This document shows positions 16,278-25,943 of a stretch of DNA of 64,000 bases, in pieces. Where the stretch lies: NCBI GenBank assembly GCA_027306695.1, contig DAHUZH010000003.1, positions 1-64,000 of the forward strand, read 5' to 3'. Position 1 is the stretch's first letter, and each line of letters opens with the position of its first letter. Made by a program: the position numbers and the translations under genes. Source of the DNA: Acidobacteriaceae bacterium (GTDB lineage: Bacteria; Acidobacteriota; Terriglobia; Terriglobales; Acidobacteriaceae). A model generated the notes under the pieces. It ran no database searches and had not been told where the DNA came from. It saw nothing but the letters and a program-made list of their open reading frames with translations.

Positions 16278-17114
16278 TTGATGATCGATAGTGTTTTGGG
16301 TTCTCGCGTCAGGTTGGCAACTGGCTGCATCGTGTTTCTAAGCTTGACTTTGCACGCCCAGGTCGCAATCCAGCCGGCCATAGAGACTGTTTTGGACGCA
16401 CCTAGCGCCGCCCAGACCCAGACCGCAGCAACGCCGCAAAGCCAGGCCATACCGCAGGCGCCTGCTTCACAGCGCGATCAGGCCGAGCAGCAACTGAAAG
16501 AGCAGGAAAAGCAGCGTATTCTCGGCGTCATCCCAAACTTCAATACCACCAATATTCAGAATGCCGCTCCACTGTCTCCCAAACAAAAATTCCATCTGGC
16601 ATATCGTAGCGCCCTTGATCCATTTCAATTTGTGGCCGCCGGCGCGCTAGCTGGTTGGGGTCAGGCTGAAAATGACAACGCTGGCTATGGCCAGGGTGCG
16701 GAGGGATATGCAAAGAGATACGGCGCATCCTATACGGACAGCGCCGACGGCGTCCTGTGGGGAAATGCAATTTATCCGATATTGTTTCATGAAGACCCCC
16801 GTTATTTTCGCAAGGGAACAGGCAGTTTTCGGAGCCGCTTTTTCTATTCCGTTTCGACAACCGTGCGAACGAAAGGTGATAACGGAAAGTGGGGCTGGAA
16901 CTATGCCAATGTTCTTGGCAATCTTACAGCCGGTGGAATTTCAAATCTCTACTATCCCAGCACGAACCGGGGCGTAGGACTGACGTTTGAAGGCGCTGCG
17001 ACGGTGACTGCCGAGGGCGCGCTCGGCGCGCTCGGCGTAGAGTTCTGGCCGGACATATCGCGCATACTCTTCCACAAAAAAGATCATATTCCAGCAGCCG
17101 TTGCGCCAAAATAG
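16278..17114 (+). CDS. Exported hypothetical protein
   Basis: The 278-residue protein has a signal peptide-like N-terminus (hydrophobic VRLATGCIVFLSLTLHAQ), then a Gln/Ala/Pro-rich linker (about 36-75) with a charged helix QAEQQLKEQEKQRILG. A Gly/aromatic-rich body follows, containing FHEDPRYFRKGTGSFRSRFFYS and YYPSTNRGVGLTFEG. The alternating aromatic and glycine pattern suggests an outer-membrane-associated beta structure. I recognise the style from acidobacterial exported proteins but know no function. The ATG at 16278 has AGGA about 10 bp upstream. It is a single gene between glnA and a repeat R2 copy. Confidence 0.75.
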   Translation: MMIDSVLGSRVRLATGCIVFLSLTLHAQVAIQPAIETVLDAPSAAQTQTAATPQSQAIPQAPASQRDQAEQQLKEQEKQRILGVIPNFNTTNIQNAAPLSPKQKFHLAYRSALDPFQFVAAGALAGWGQAENDNAGYGQGAEGYAKRYGASYTDSADGVLWGNAIYPILFHEDPRYFRKGTGSFRSRFFYSVSTTVRTKGDNGKWGWNYANVLGNLTAGGISNLYYPSTNRGVGLTFEGAATVTAEGALGALGVEFWPDISRILFHKKDHIPAAVAPK

Positions 17115-17133
17115 ATCGAGTTCCCAGTGCAGG

Positions 17134-17205
17134 GATCTTTAGTTCATTGCATAAAGTTGCCATCCCAACCGGAGGTCGCTGCTCCGCACGCACCTCTCAA
17201 TGTAG
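17134..17205 (+). repeat. Dispersed intergenic repeat R2, copy 2 (degenerate)
   Basis: ATCTTTAGTTCATTGCATAA followed by GTTGCCATCCCAACCGGAGG is similar to the left half of the copies at 8395 and 60927. The right end is diverged. It fills the gap between two convergent genes. Confidence 0.55.
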
Positions 17206-17231
17206 CTGCGAATTCCAGAACGCTACATCGC

Positions 17232-18404
17232 TTAGCTCGCAAGAGCTTGTCCAGCAGCGTAACCCGACGCCCACGCCCACTGGAAATTGAAACCGCCTAA
17301 CTGGCCTGTGACATCGACCACCTCGCCAATGAAGAACAGTCCTCGCACTTTGTGGCTTTCCATCGTCTTCGCCGACAACTCGTTCGTGTCCACGCCGCCT
17401 GCCGTGACCTCCGCCTTGTCATAACCTTCTGTACCTGCGGGAACAATCGTCCAATGGTGCAATTCTCGCTCCCACAAAGCGAGCGCGTGGTTGGTCCAGT
17501 CTGCGGGTGGATGCAGCACAAGCCATCGTTCTGCAAAACGCTGTGGCAGAATGCCACGCAGCACGTTCTTTGCGTTCACTGCATTGCGTGGGACGTGCGG
17601 ATCGCGAAGAGGTCTAGTCCACTGCTGTTCCGGCGCCAGGTCGAGTGTCAGTGGCTCGCCGGGTCGACAATAGGAAGAGATTTGAAGGATAGCCGGCCCA
17701 CTCAACCCGCGATGCGTCACCAACATCTTTTCGCGAAAATGCTGGCCGTTGCATTTGGCCACAACCTCTGTCGAAACTCCCGCCAGATCGCCGTAATCGG
17801 AAAGGTCTCGGCTGGAAAACAGAAGCGGAACCAGCGCAGGTCGGCAATCGCACACCGCAATGCCAAATTGCCGGGCCAATTCATAGCCGAACGTGGTCGC
17901 GCCTATCTTTGGAATGGACAGGCCGCCGGTCGCAACCACCAATGCCGCTGCGGAAAAATCCGCGTCGTCTGTGCGGACCTGAAATCCTACACTGTGCCGG
18001 ACTTCTTCGACTCTCGCATTCAGAAAAATCTGCACGCCCGCCGCGCGGCATTCTTCTTCCAGTAAAGAAACAATGTCCTGCGCGGAGCGGTCGCAGAAAA
18101 GCTGCCCGAGCGTTTTTTCATGGTAAGGAATCTTGTGCTTCGTCACCAACGCCAGAAAATCCTGCGGAATGTAGCGGGCCAGGGCGGATTTGCAGAAATG
18201 CGGATTGGCGGAAATAAAATTCTCCGGGCTGCAATGTAGGTTGGTGAAGTTACAGCGGCCGCCGCCGGAGATCAGAATTTTTTTGCCGATGCGGTCGGCA
18301 CGCTCCAGCACGGCCACGCGCTTGCCGTGTTTTGCGGCCTCCATGGCGCACATCAGGCCAGCCGCGCCAGCTCCGAGAATCAGGACGTCGAAAGTTTGAG
18401 TCAC
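17232..18404 (-). CDS. NAD(P)/FAD-dependent oxidoreductase, BaiN/HI0933 family
   Basis: The flavoprotein of about 390 residues starts with the dinucleotide fold LILGAGAAGLMCAMEAAKHG. It carries the family-specific GKKILISGGGRCNFTN and ends with the second FAD segment GLFFIGEVVDVTGQLGGFNFQWAWASGYAAG. Characterised relatives act on bile-acid-like or unknown substrates; most, including housekeeping YhiN, are uncharacterised. The GTG at 18404 (VTQTFDVL) places the fold at the usual distance from the N-terminus; a TTG two codons earlier is an alternative. No good ribosome site is visible for either. It is divergent from the DUF3565 gene. Confidence 0.88.
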   Translation of the reverse strand: MTQTFDVLILGAGAAGLMCAMEAAKHGKRVAVLERADRIGKKILISGGGRCNFTNLHCSPENFISANPHFCKSALARYIPQDFLALVTKHKIPYHEKTLGQLFCDRSAQDIVSLLEEECRAAGVQIFLNARVEEVRHSVGFQVRTDDADFSAAALVVATGGLSIPKIGATTFGYELARQFGIAVCDCRPALVPLLFSSRDLSDYGDLAGVSTEVVAKCNGQHFREKMLVTHRGLSGPAILQISSYCRPGEPLTLDLAPEQQWTRPLRDPHVPRNAVNAKNVLRGILPQRFAERWLVLHPPADWTNHALALWERELHHWTIVPAGTEGYDKAEVTAGGVDTNELSAKTMESHKVRGLFFIGEVVDVTGQLGGFNFQWAWASGYAAGQALAS

Positions 18405-18495
18405 AAGCAAAGATCATACGCAAGAAATGTGTGCGAAAAGATGTTTTGGGTTTCGAGCGGGTGCAGCGCGTCGATCCATTACCCTTATTATGTAG

Positions 18496-18699
18496 ATGGA
18501 GCAGGGAACGCAATCCACGATCGTCGGTTTTCATCAGGATGGGTACGAAGATTGGGTCGCCGATCTTTCCTGCGGGCACACGCAGCATGTGCGCTACCAT
18601 CCACCATGGATGCTTCGGCAATGGGTCATTACCGAAGAAGGCCGCAGAAAGCATCTCGGCACAACGCTCATGTGCCACAAATGCATGCAGGAAAAATAA
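18496..18699 (+). CDS. DUF3565 domain protein
   Basis: The 67-residue protein matches the DUF3565 family over its length: TIVGFHQDGYEDWVADLSCGHTQHVRYHPPW, then WVITEEGRR and a final CHKCMQEK. Conserved Cys-Gly-His and CxxC residues suggest a small zinc-ribbon-like fold. The function is unknown. It is convergent with the SCO gene, with a 3-bp gap, and divergent from the BaiN-like gene. Confidence 0.85.
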   Translation: MEQGTQSTIVGFHQDGYEDWVADLSCGHTQHVRYHPPWMLRQWVITEEGRRKHLGTTLMCHKCMQEK

Positions 18700-18702
18700 T
18701 TT

Positions 18703-19626
18703 CTACGCGGTGGCGGTCGGCGAAGACGGCGGAAAGTTTCTTCCCTTAGGTTTGCGAGTCAGCAGGTAGAACATACCCAGAACGATTAGGATGGTCACGC
18801 AACCGGCCAGACCTAAGACCCGCAGGATCGCGACCGTATATTTGCCCGAAGTCGGATTGTAGTTGCAGCAATAAAGCAGAAAAAGATCGGTCGCCGTGCC
18901 GATTTTATGGTCGGACGCATCGACCATTGCCAGGCGCAGATCGCGCGGTGCGTATTCAATGCCGGAAAAGTATTTCGACAACCGCCCATCCGGCGTTGCG
19001 ACCATGATGACACTCGAATGCGCGAACTGGTCCAGCTTGCCATCTGGCCCCGGCACGCGGACGTAGTGAAATCCCGTGGCCCCGGTCAACGCATCGATCG
19101 ACGGCTGCGTGCCAGTCAAAAAATGCACACCCGAAGCTGCCGAGGGATCGCCCAGCCAGTTCAGGAATCGTTGCTTCTCCTGCGCCGCTTGCTGGGACGT
19201 GTCCTGAGGATCGAAGCTCGCCACCACCACGTCGTAATCTTTGCCCGCCTTGAGCCCGGTTTGCTTCAAAGAGTCCGCAGCGCCGTGCAAGACCTGCGGG
19301 CACAGCATGCCGCAGTTGAAGTAGACCTCTGCCAGCACGATAGGCCGCTTGCCAAAATACTGGCCGAACGCGACGGTCTTGCCGGAGGAATTGATGAACT
19401 GCGCGGACAGCGGCAGTTTGCGATTCAGATTTTGCGCTATGCCTGCATTCTTCAAATAGGCAGGAAGGCCTGTTTGCGGCGTGCCGCCCGTTGGCTGGTC
19501 TGCGGAGTATTGCGCCTGTGACGGCATGGCGCATGCAACGAGCGCCAACAATACTAATACGGGCATCCATGCTCCGCGTAATGGGAAGCGGCGAACTGTG
19601 GAATGCAGGACGAAGTGGCTGACCAT
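18703..19626 (-). CDS. SCO1/SenC-family copper chaperone-like protein
   Basis: This exported, membrane-anchored thioredoxin-fold protein of the SCO family delivers copper to, or reduces, the CuA site of cytochrome oxidases. A signal sequence covers residues 1-38. The copper-binding CGMLC is at residues 105-109, with the conserved distal His in [11 protein letters not shown]-terminal membrane helix ([20 protein letters not shown]) precedes a basic tail. ATG 19626 has AAGGA 4-5 bp upstream and gives a sensible signal peptide, whereas the longer frame adds an unlikely 63-residue leader. It is divergent from icd. No oxidase genes are in the window. Confidence 0.9.
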   Translation of the reverse strand: MVSHFVLHSTVRRFPLRGAWMPVLVLLALVACAMPSQAQYSADQPTGGTPQTGLPAYLKNAGIAQNLNRKLPLSAQFINSSGKTVAFGQYFGKRPIVLAEVYFNCGMLCPQVLHGAADSLKQTGLKAGKDYDVVVASFDPQDTSQQAAQEKQRFLNWLGDPSAASGVHFLTGTQPSIDALTGATGFHYVRVPGPDGKLDQFAHSSVIMVATPDGRLSKYFSGIEYAPRDLRLAMVDASDHKIGTATDLFLLYCCNYNPTSGKYTVAILRVLGLAGCVTILIVLGMFYLLTRKPKGRNFPPSSPTATA

Positions 19627-19781
19627 GGATTCCTTACCCGACAGCATTGCTGAAAACCTCTTCGCAACGCCGCACCTTCTATGGTAGCCGAGATGGGGCC
19701 ATCGCGTCGGTCTTTGCCGGTGATGGAAATGGAATGTTAGCCTGTTACGTAGCAATTTATTCGCATTGGAGAAAGCACTCG

Positions 19782-21203
19782 ATGCAGGCAAGTTATAGCG
19801 GCGTAGCGTTGCCAAAAGATGGCGAGCCGATCCAATATTTTAACGGAATGTATCAAGTACCCGACAACCCCATCATCCCTTACATTGAAGGCGACGGCAC
19901 GGGCCGCGACATCTGGCACGCCTCGCAGCGTGTCTTCGATGCTGCTGTGGCCAAGGCCTATGGCGGCAAGCGCGCGGTGAAGTGGTTTGAAATCTTCGCC
20001 GGAGAAAAGGCATACGCCCGCTTCCAGAACTGGCTGCCGGACGACACCATCCAGGCTGCGCGCGATCTGCGCGTCTCCATCAAAGGCCCGCTGACGACGC
20101 CGGTTGGCGGCGGCATCCGTTCCCTGAATGTAACGCTGCGCCAGATGCTCGACCTGTACTCCTGCATTCGTCCGGTGCGCTATTACCAGGGTGTGCCCAG
20201 CCCGGTGAAGCATCCAGAGAAGCTGGACATCGTCATCTTCCGCGAGAACACGGAAGACGTCTATGCCGGAATAGAGTTCAAGCAGGGAACTCCAGAAGCA
20301 AAAAAAGTCATCGACTTTCTGAATAACGACATGCTGGCGGGCAGCAAGAAAAAAATTCGCGAGGACTCCGGCATTGGCATCAAGCCGATGTCGATCACCG
20401 GAACCAAGCGCCTGGTACGCGTGGCCATTGCGTTTGCGTTGAAGCACAAACGCAAATCGGTCACGCTGATGCATAAGGGAAACATCCAGAAATTCACCGA
20501 AGGTGCATTTTGCCAGTGGGGATATGAAGTCGCCGTGGATGAGTTTCGCGACACCGTCATCACCGAGCGCGAAAGCTGGATTCTCGGCAATCTGGAAGCA
20601 ACTCCCAATCTTTCAGTCGAGCAGAATGCGACTTTGATCGAGCCGGGCCTAGAGCACGCGCCACAGAAATTCCGTGACGAAGTGTATGCGGAAGTTAAGC
20701 ATGTCGTCGAAAGCATTGGCGCCAGCCACGGAAAAGGGAAGTGGAAGCAGAAGCTGCTCGTCAACGACCGCATTGCCGACTCCATCTTTCAGCAGGTGAT
20801 TGTGCGCCCCGACGAATACAGCGTGCTGGCCACGCCGAATTTGAACGGCGATTATATTTCCGATGCCTGCGCGGCCCAGGTGGGCGGACTCGGCATTGCG
20901 CCCGGCGCCAACGTCGGCGATGGCTACGCGGTGTTTGAAGCGACCCACGGCACGGCGCCCAAATATGCGGACAAGGACGTCATCAATCCCGGCTCCGTCA
21001 TGCTGTCTGGCGTGATGCTCTTCGACTTTATCGGTTGGGGCGAGGCCGCGCGGCTGATTGAAAATTCCATGGAGCGCGCCATCCAACAAAAATTTGTCAC
21101 CTACGATTTCGAGCGGCAGATGCAGGGCGCTACCAAAGTTGGCACCAGCGAATTTGCCACGCGCATGATCGAAAATATGACCGAATTATCGAAAAATCTA
21201 TAA
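19782..21203 (+). CDS. icd: Isocitrate dehydrogenase (NADP-type)
   Basis: The enzyme oxidatively decarboxylates isocitrate to 2-oxoglutarate in the TCA cycle. Motifs are [26 protein letters not shown] (the Ser phosphorylated in E. coli is conserved), [14 protein letters not shown] and the cofactor segment [19 protein letters not shown] with [18 protein letters not shown]. The start is set at ATG 19782 ([10 protein letters not shown]), with GGAG about 10 bp upstream, giving 473 residues. The upstream extension of the frame runs into the divergent promoter region. mdh follows after 9 bp, so the two form an operon. Confidence 0.96.
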   Translation: MQASYSGVALPKDGEPIQYFNGMYQVPDNPIIPYIEGDGTGRDIWHASQRVFDAAVAKAYGGKRAVKWFEIFAGEKAYARFQNWLPDDTIQAARDLRVSIKGPLTTPVGGGIRSLNVTLRQMLDLYSCIRPVRYYQGVPSPVKHPEKLDIVIFRENTEDVYAGIEFKQGTPEAKKVIDFLNNDMLAGSKKKIREDSGIGIKPMSITGTKRLVRVAIAFALKHKRKSVTLMHKGNIQKFTEGAFCQWGYEVAVDEFRDTVITERESWILGNLEATPNLSVEQNATLIEPGLEHAPQKFRDEVYAEVKHVVESIGASHGKGKWKQKLLVNDRIADSIFQQVIVRPDEYSVLATPNLNGDYISDACAAQVGGLGIAPGANVGDGYAVFEATHGTAPKYADKDVINPGSVMLSGVMLFDFIGWGEAARLIENSMERAIQQKFVTYDFERQMQGATKVGTSEFATRMIENMTELSKNL

Positions 21204-21212
21204 AGGGGAACT

Positions 21213-22139
21213 ATGCGGAAGAAAGTATCGATTGTAGGCGCGGGCAATGTTGGAGCCACCACCGCGCATTGGATTGCAGCCAAGGAACTGGCGGATATCG
21301 TCCTGGTGGATGTTGTCGAAGGCGTGCCGCAGGGCAAGGCACTCGATCTGATGGAGGCCATGCCGATTGAAAAACGCGATGTCCACGCGGTCGGCTCGAA
21401 CGATTACGCCGCTACGGCGAACTCGGATGTCGTCGTCATCACGGCGGGCATTCCGCGCAAACCTGGCATGAGCCGCGACGATTTGTTGCACACCAATTAC
21501 AAAATCATGTCGGATGTGGTCGGCAAGGTTGTGGCGGCCTCGCCGGACTGCTTTCTGATTATCGTTTCCAATCCGCTTGACGCCATGGCGCAGGCCGCGT
21601 ACAAGCTCTCGAAGTTCAATCGCGAGCGTGTCATCGGCATGGCTGGCGTGCTGGACTCGGCCCGCTTCCGCACTTTTATCGCGGAAGAGTTGAAGGTCAG
21701 CGTCGAGAATGTCACCGCTTTTGTTCTGGGCGGACATGGCGACACCATGGTCCCGCTGGCGCGCTACTCCACGGTCGCGGGCATACCCATTACAGAGTTG
21801 ATGGACAAGGCCACCATTGAGCGGCTGGTGCAGCGCACACGCGATGGCGGCGCGGAGATCGTGAAGTATCTCAAAACAGGCAGCGCCTTCTATGCGCCTT
21901 CCGCGGCAGCCGTCGAGATGGTCGAAGCGATTTTGAAGGACAAGAAAAAGATCCTGCCCTGCGCAGCATATCTCGAAGGCGAGTACGGCATTCACGGACT
22001 CTTCGTGGGCGTGCCGTGCAAGCTGGGCGCACGCGGACTGGAAGAAATCATCCAGATCAAACTGACACCGGAAGAGCAGGCTGGCCTGCAAAAGAGTGCG
22101 GACTCCGTGAAGGAACTCTGCGGCGTAATTGGCGTTTAG
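21213..22139 (+). CDS. mdh: Malate dehydrogenase (LDH-like type)
   Basis: This NAD-dependent enzyme oxidises malate to oxaloacetate. The 308 residues include the [10 protein letters not shown] nucleotide loop (residues 9-18), the substrate loop [14 protein letters not shown] with the Arg typical of malate rather than lactate enzymes, [22 protein letters not shown] and the catalytic His in LGGHGDTM. It has a ribosome site AAAGGGG 6 bp upstream. Co-transcribed with icd, it encodes a TCA pair. An inverted repeat R1 copy follows and might help end the transcript. Confidence 0.96.
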   Translation: MRKKVSIVGAGNVGATTAHWIAAKELADIVLVDVVEGVPQGKALDLMEAMPIEKRDVHAVGSNDYAATANSDVVVITAGIPRKPGMSRDDLLHTNYKIMSDVVGKVVAASPDCFLIIVSNPLDAMAQAAYKLSKFNRERVIGMAGVLDSARFRTFIAEELKVSVENVTAFVLGGHGDTMVPLARYSTVAGIPITELMDKATIERLVQRTRDGGAEIVKYLKTGSAFYAPSAAAVEMVEAILKDKKKILPCAAYLEGEYGIHGLFVGVPCKLGARGLEEIIQIKLTPEEQAGLQKSADSVKELCGVIGV

Positions 22140-22170
22140 AACAGCTTGTCTGCCGCTAAAGATTCATAAA

Positions 22171-22293
22171 GAGTCATTCTGAGCGTAGCGAAGAATCCAA
22201 AGAGTGATGGCGACGTAATCCAAAGCGAATATTTTCTGGATTCTTCGCTACGGTTCCTTCGCCGCAGCGAAGGACCTCCGATCAGAATGACTC
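22171..22293 (+). repeat. Dispersed inverted repeat R1, copy 4
   Basis: The ends GAGTCATTCTGA and TCAGAATGACTC are perfect inverted repeats. Internally, CGAAGAATCC is inverted as GGATTCTTCG, followed by CGAAGGACC-type sequence. It lies between the convergent mdh and SDR genes. It could fold into a long hairpin on either strand. Confidence 0.85.
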
Positions 22294-22328
22294 ATTTTAA
22301 TACGGACACTTACAGGCCACCGTTTTGC

Positions 22329-23069
22329 TCACCAGGGCAGCGCCTTACCCAGATGAATAAACGCACCCGTAGGGCCGTCATCGGTCAGCGTCGCCAGCGC
22401 TACAGAGGTCTTTGCACCCTCCTCAATGTCCATGGGCGCCGCATCCGTGCCCATGTCTGTCTTTACCCATCCGGGATGTGCCGAATTGACTTTGATATTC
22501 GTGTCGCGCAACTCGTGGGCCAGGTGAATGGTAAAGGCATTCAGCGCTGCCTTGGAAGCGTCATAGGCAAAAGGTTTGATGCCGTAGATTGGTGATTTTG
22601 GCTCGCTATGCAACGTCAGTGAACCCATAATGCTCGATAAATTTACAATGCGTGCCGTATGACTTTTGCGCAGCAGGGGCAGCAGGGCCTGTGTCAAAGC
22701 GACTGGAGCGAACAGATTGGTTTCAAATGTCTGCTGTAATGTCTGCAAGGGCGTCGAGCTTGTCTTGTTCCCGCCCCAACCGCCCTCGACTGCAATCCCG
22801 GCGTTATTGACAAGAATGTCGAGCTTGCCGAAATTTTTCTCGATAAATTTTACGGCTGCATCCCTGTCCCCGGCAGACGTGACATCCAGTTTGAGTGCGC
22901 GGGCATCGATTCCCTCCGCGCTCAGCTTCTTCGCCGCCGTTTCGCCTTTGCTGCTATCGCGCGCACCCAGCAGGACGGTGATGTTCAGCTTGCCCAATTG
23001 CCGTGCTGTTTCCAGCCCCAGCCCTTTGTTTGCGCCAGTAATAAGCGCTACCCGATTCTCTTGATTCAT
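22329..23069 (-). CDS. Short-chain dehydrogenase/reductase
   Basis: This classical SDR has 246 residues from this start. It carries the cofactor loop TGANKGLG, LDVTSAGD, NNAG, the catalytic Ser in NLSSIMGS and the catalytic YDASK. It resembles carbonyl-reductase-like SDRs that accept NADPH. The substrate is unknown. ATG 23069 is preferred because GGGAG lies 7 bp upstream; the ATG two codons earlier is too close to it. It is downstream of the cyclophilin genes on the same strand but with a 124-bp gap, so it probably has its own promoter. Confidence 0.9.
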   Translation of the reverse strand: MNQENRVALITGANKGLGLETARQLGKLNITVLLGARDSSKGETAAKKLSAEGIDARALKLDVTSAGDRDAAVKFIEKNFGKLDILVNNAGIAVEGGWGGNKTSSTPLQTLQQTFETNLFAPVALTQALLPLLRKSHTARIVNLSSIMGSLTLHSEPKSPIYGIKPFAYDASKAALNAFTIHLAHELRDTNIKVNSAHPGWVKTDMGTDAAPMDIEEGAKTSVALATLTDDGPTGAFIHLGKALPW

Positions 23070-23193
23070 CGTCATTCTCCCGTACCCGATTTCGTTTTGT
23101 CGCAGTAATGTTTGGATTCAGCACGACGCGGAAAAGTTTCGTATACGGGAGTTATTCTTCACCTGAAATTTGGAGACATGAAAAAGTAGCGCG

Positions 23194-23724
23194 CTATGCA
23201 ATTCGCTCAATCACAACTTTTTCAATGACGACGGGCTTGCGCGGCTTGTCCGAACGGTCGCGGTCGAGCTCAGAAATTTTGTTGGCAATGTCCTGGCCTT
23301 CGACCACTTCGCCAAAGATGGTGTGGTTGCCGTCCAGCCATGGGGTCGCCGCAACGGTGATAAAGAATTGCGAGCCGTTGGTGTTGGGGCCGGAGTTCGC
23401 CATGGCCAGTTTGCCGGGTTTGTTGAAGCTGTGTGGCGAGCCTTTGGTTTCATCCTCGAATTTATAGCCAGGCCCACCAAAGCCAGTGCCCGCAGGGTCG
23501 CCTCCCTGGATCATGAATTTTGGAATGATACGGTGAAATATCGTGCCATCGAACAGTTTGTCTTTCGACTTCCTGTTATTTGTCGGGTGCGTCCATTCGC
23601 GGCTGCCTTCGGCAAGCTCTACGAAATTGGCGACAGTTTTGGGTGCGTCTTTCTCATGCAGGCGGCAAGTGATATTGCCTTCCGAGGTATGGAAAACTGC
23701 GTAGGTTCCAGGTGCTTGGGTCAT
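23194..23724 (-). CDS. Cyclophilin-type peptidyl-prolyl isomerase, cytoplasmic
   Basis: The 176-residue isomerase has no signal peptide. It carries the active-site FHRIIPKFMIQGGD and the core LAMANSGPNTNGSQFFIT, then WLDGNHTIFGEV. It catalyses cis-trans isomerisation of Xaa-Pro bonds during folding. It lies 40 bp after the exported paralogue on the same strand, so the two are probably co-transcribed and serve two compartments. Confidence 0.93.
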   Translation of the reverse strand: MTQAPGTYAVFHTSEGNITCRLHEKDAPKTVANFVELAEGSREWTHPTNNRKSKDKLFDGTIFHRIIPKFMIQGGDPAGTGFGGPGYKFEDETKGSPHSFNKPGKLAMANSGPNTNGSQFFITVAATPWLDGNHTIFGEVVEGQDIANKISELDRDRSDKPRKPVVIEKVVIERIA

Positions 23725-23764
23725 ATCGTCGAGACTCCCTTATAGAACGAGTGGAATAAGAACT

Positions 23765-24571
23765 TCAATTGACTGAAGGCTGCGCGGTCGCTGGCGAACT
23801 GGGTTGTGGGGCCGCTGGTGGAACAGGTGGTAGTGGCTGTCCGTTTTGTACGATGGTGAGTTTGTTCAGGTACACAGGTTCGAGCGGTTTGTCCCGGTCG
23901 TTCCTCGGTACCTGGGCGATAGATTCCACAATGGGAATGCCGGCGGGGTCGCATTGCCCGAAGATTGTGTAATGCTGGTCGAGCGATGGCTGCGGCGTCT
24001 CGGTAATAAAGAACTGGGAGCCGTTGGTGTTCGGCCCGGCATTCGCCATGGCCAGACGTCCGGCCACGTTGAAGTTCAAGTCCGGGTCGATCTCATCGTT
24101 GAAGAAAGAGCCTGCATCACCAGTTCCCGTCGCAGTCGGATCGCCGCCCTGGATCATGAAACCGGGGATGACGCGATGAAAAGTGGTCCCGTCATAAAAC
24201 GATTTGCCTTCGACTTTTTTATGCGTTATTGGGTCTGTCCAGGTTTTCGTTCCAGTGGCCAGTCCGACAAAATTCTCTGTGGCCTGCGGAGCTTCCTTGG
24301 AAAAGAGTTGGCACACGATCCTGCCCATGCTGGTATCGAAGACGGCTGTTGGTCCCTCCGGTTCCAGCGGCGGCTGAATGTGGGCAATTGTCCCAGGATC
24401 GTCGGGCAGGGCAGTGGGTTGTGAAGTGTCTGGGGATGTGGGTGGGGCCTGTTGTTGGCTCGGCGCTGCCTGCGTGTCTGGTTGGGAAGGTGCGGATTGC
24501 TGCGCGTAGGCCATCAGGCTCAACGTGGCTACCGAAAAAATGAGGACGATGCGAGACGTAGAGCGAAACAT
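23765..24571 (-). CDS. Cyclophilin-type peptidyl-prolyl isomerase, exported
   Basis: This is the second cyclophilin. A signal peptide (MFRSTSRIVLIFSVATLSLMAYAQ) is followed by a Gln/Pro/Ser/Thr-rich linker (about 25-85). The isomerase domain contains FHRVIPGFMIQGGD and LAMANAGPNTNGSQFFIT, and the tail is Pro/Ala-rich. It is therefore expected in the periplasm, where it would assist protein folding. ATG 24571 is chosen since the signal peptide starts there; the in-frame start 14 codons earlier adds residues unlike a leader. Confidence 0.9.
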   Translation of the reverse strand: MFRSTSRIVLIFSVATLSLMAYAQQSAPSQPDTQAAPSQQQAPPTSPDTSQPTALPDDPGTIAHIQPPLEPEGPTAVFDTSMGRIVCQLFSKEAPQATENFVGLATGTKTWTDPITHKKVEGKSFYDGTTFHRVIPGFMIQGGDPTATGTGDAGSFFNDEIDPDLNFNVAGRLAMANAGPNTNGSQFFITETPQPSLDQHYTIFGQCDPAGIPIVESIAQVPRNDRDKPLEPVYLNKLTIVQNGQPLPPVPPAAPQPSSPATAQPSVN

Positions 24572-24647
24572 CACTTTGTATTGTAACGGGTCTCGTCCCA
24601 GCCTGGCATGCACGATCTGGAAGTAAAAGCCCTCAGCGACGGCCTCT

Positions 24648-25943
24648 TCATTCTCCTGGCTGGCGCTCGGTGAGCCGAGGCCGCGTCTCTGGCGCGTTGG
24701 CCTGCATGTCTTTCGCCACCTGTTCCACCTGGCTGAAAACGCGCATCACGTTGCCGCCAAGTATTTTTTGCATGTCTGCCGCGGTGTAGCCGCGCGCCAT
24801 CAGGGCCGCGGTAATCTTCGGCAAGTCCGCCGGTGAGTCGATCCCTTCCGGCAAAGACGGCACGCCATCGAAATCCGATCCCAGGCCAACATGGTCGATG
24901 CCCGCAACTTTGGCAATGTGGTCGATCTGGTCGATCAGATTGTTCAGCGGAGGACGCGGAATCTTTGCGGCAAATTCGCGGTCGATACGGTCATACTCAG
25001 CATACGGCGGTGTGGACTGACCGGCGGCCTGGGCACGCGCCAGGGCCGCTTGCTTGGCCTCCGCGCGCAGCGGGGCCTGTGCGTTTGAGGCCGTTCGATA
25101 TGCCTCGCTGATAAATCCAGAGTAGAAATTCACCTGCACCACGCCGCCATTCACGGCCAATGCATGCAACATGGCATCCGTCATATTGCGTGGGCTGCCG
25201 CACAATACGCGCGCACCGGAATGAGACGCAATCACAGGCGCGCGCGAGATCACCAGCGTCCGATAAAACGTTTTGTCGGAGACATGCGAAATGTCCACCA
25301 TCATGCCCATGCGGTTCATCTGGTACACGACATCTTTGCCAAATTCGCTCAGGCCATCCTTCGTGTGCGGTATGGTGGTGTCGTCAGCGTCGCCGGAGGA
25401 GTCTGCCCAGCCGTTGGAATTACTCCAGGTCAGCGTCATATAACGGACGCCGAGCCGGTAATAGTCGCGCAGAATGCCGAGATTGTGGTCGATGGCATGG
25501 CCGCCTTCGACACCCATCAGCGCCGCAAGTTTATGTTCGCGGTGCGCACGCTCAATGTCCGCCGGAGAAAACGCCATGGCCATCTGGTCCGGGTGCTTGG
25601 CCGCCTGTTGATACACTGCATCGATCAGTTCCAGCGCGCGTGCGACTTCGTGTCCTTTATATTGATCGGGATCGACCCAGATGGAGAAAAACTCCGCACC
25701 CAGATTGCCCTGGCGTGCGTCTGGCAAACTCCACTGCCCATTGCCGCGCGGAGCATCCAGGTCGTAGTGCTCATCGACCAGCCGCTGCGGCGTGTCAGCG
25801 TGGGTGTCGATTACCAGCGCGGAAGCATGCACCGCTGCGGCGCTCGCGGGTTTTGCATGATCTTTTGAGGTTTGTGCATTGGTATTCATAGGTGTGTTTA
25901 TCGCTATGCATACCAGACACAGCAGACCACGCAGATATTTCAT
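24648..25943 (-). CDS. Membrane dipeptidase, peptidase family M19
   Basis: This 431-residue exported zinc dipeptidase of the renal-dipeptidase family cleaves dipeptides, often including D-residues. A signal peptide (about 1-23) precedes VIDTHADTPQRLVDE (first metal pair), GVEGGHAIDHNL with the bridging Glu, DISHVSDKTF, SHSGARVLCGSPRN and VGLGSDFDGV. An AGGAG lies 10 bp before the ATG. A periplasmic role in peptide scavenging is likely. It stands alone with a 375-bp upstream gap. Confidence 0.92.
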   Translation of the reverse strand: MKYLRGLLCLVCIAINTPMNTNAQTSKDHAKPASAAAVHASALVIDTHADTPQRLVDEHYDLDAPRGNGQWSLPDARQGNLGAEFFSIWVDPDQYKGHEVARALELIDAVYQQAAKHPDQMAMAFSPADIERAHREHKLAALMGVEGGHAIDHNLGILRDYYRLGVRYMTLTWSNSNGWADSSGDADDTTIPHTKDGLSEFGKDVVYQMNRMGMMVDISHVSDKTFYRTLVISRAPVIASHSGARVLCGSPRNMTDAMLHALAVNGGVVQVNFYSGFISEAYRTASNAQAPLRAEAKQAALARAQAAGQSTPPYAEYDRIDREFAAKIPRPPLNNLIDQIDHIAKVAGIDHVGLGSDFDGVPSLPEGIDSPADLPKITAALMARGYTAADMQKILGGNVMRVFSQVEQVAKDMQANAPETRPRLTERQPGE

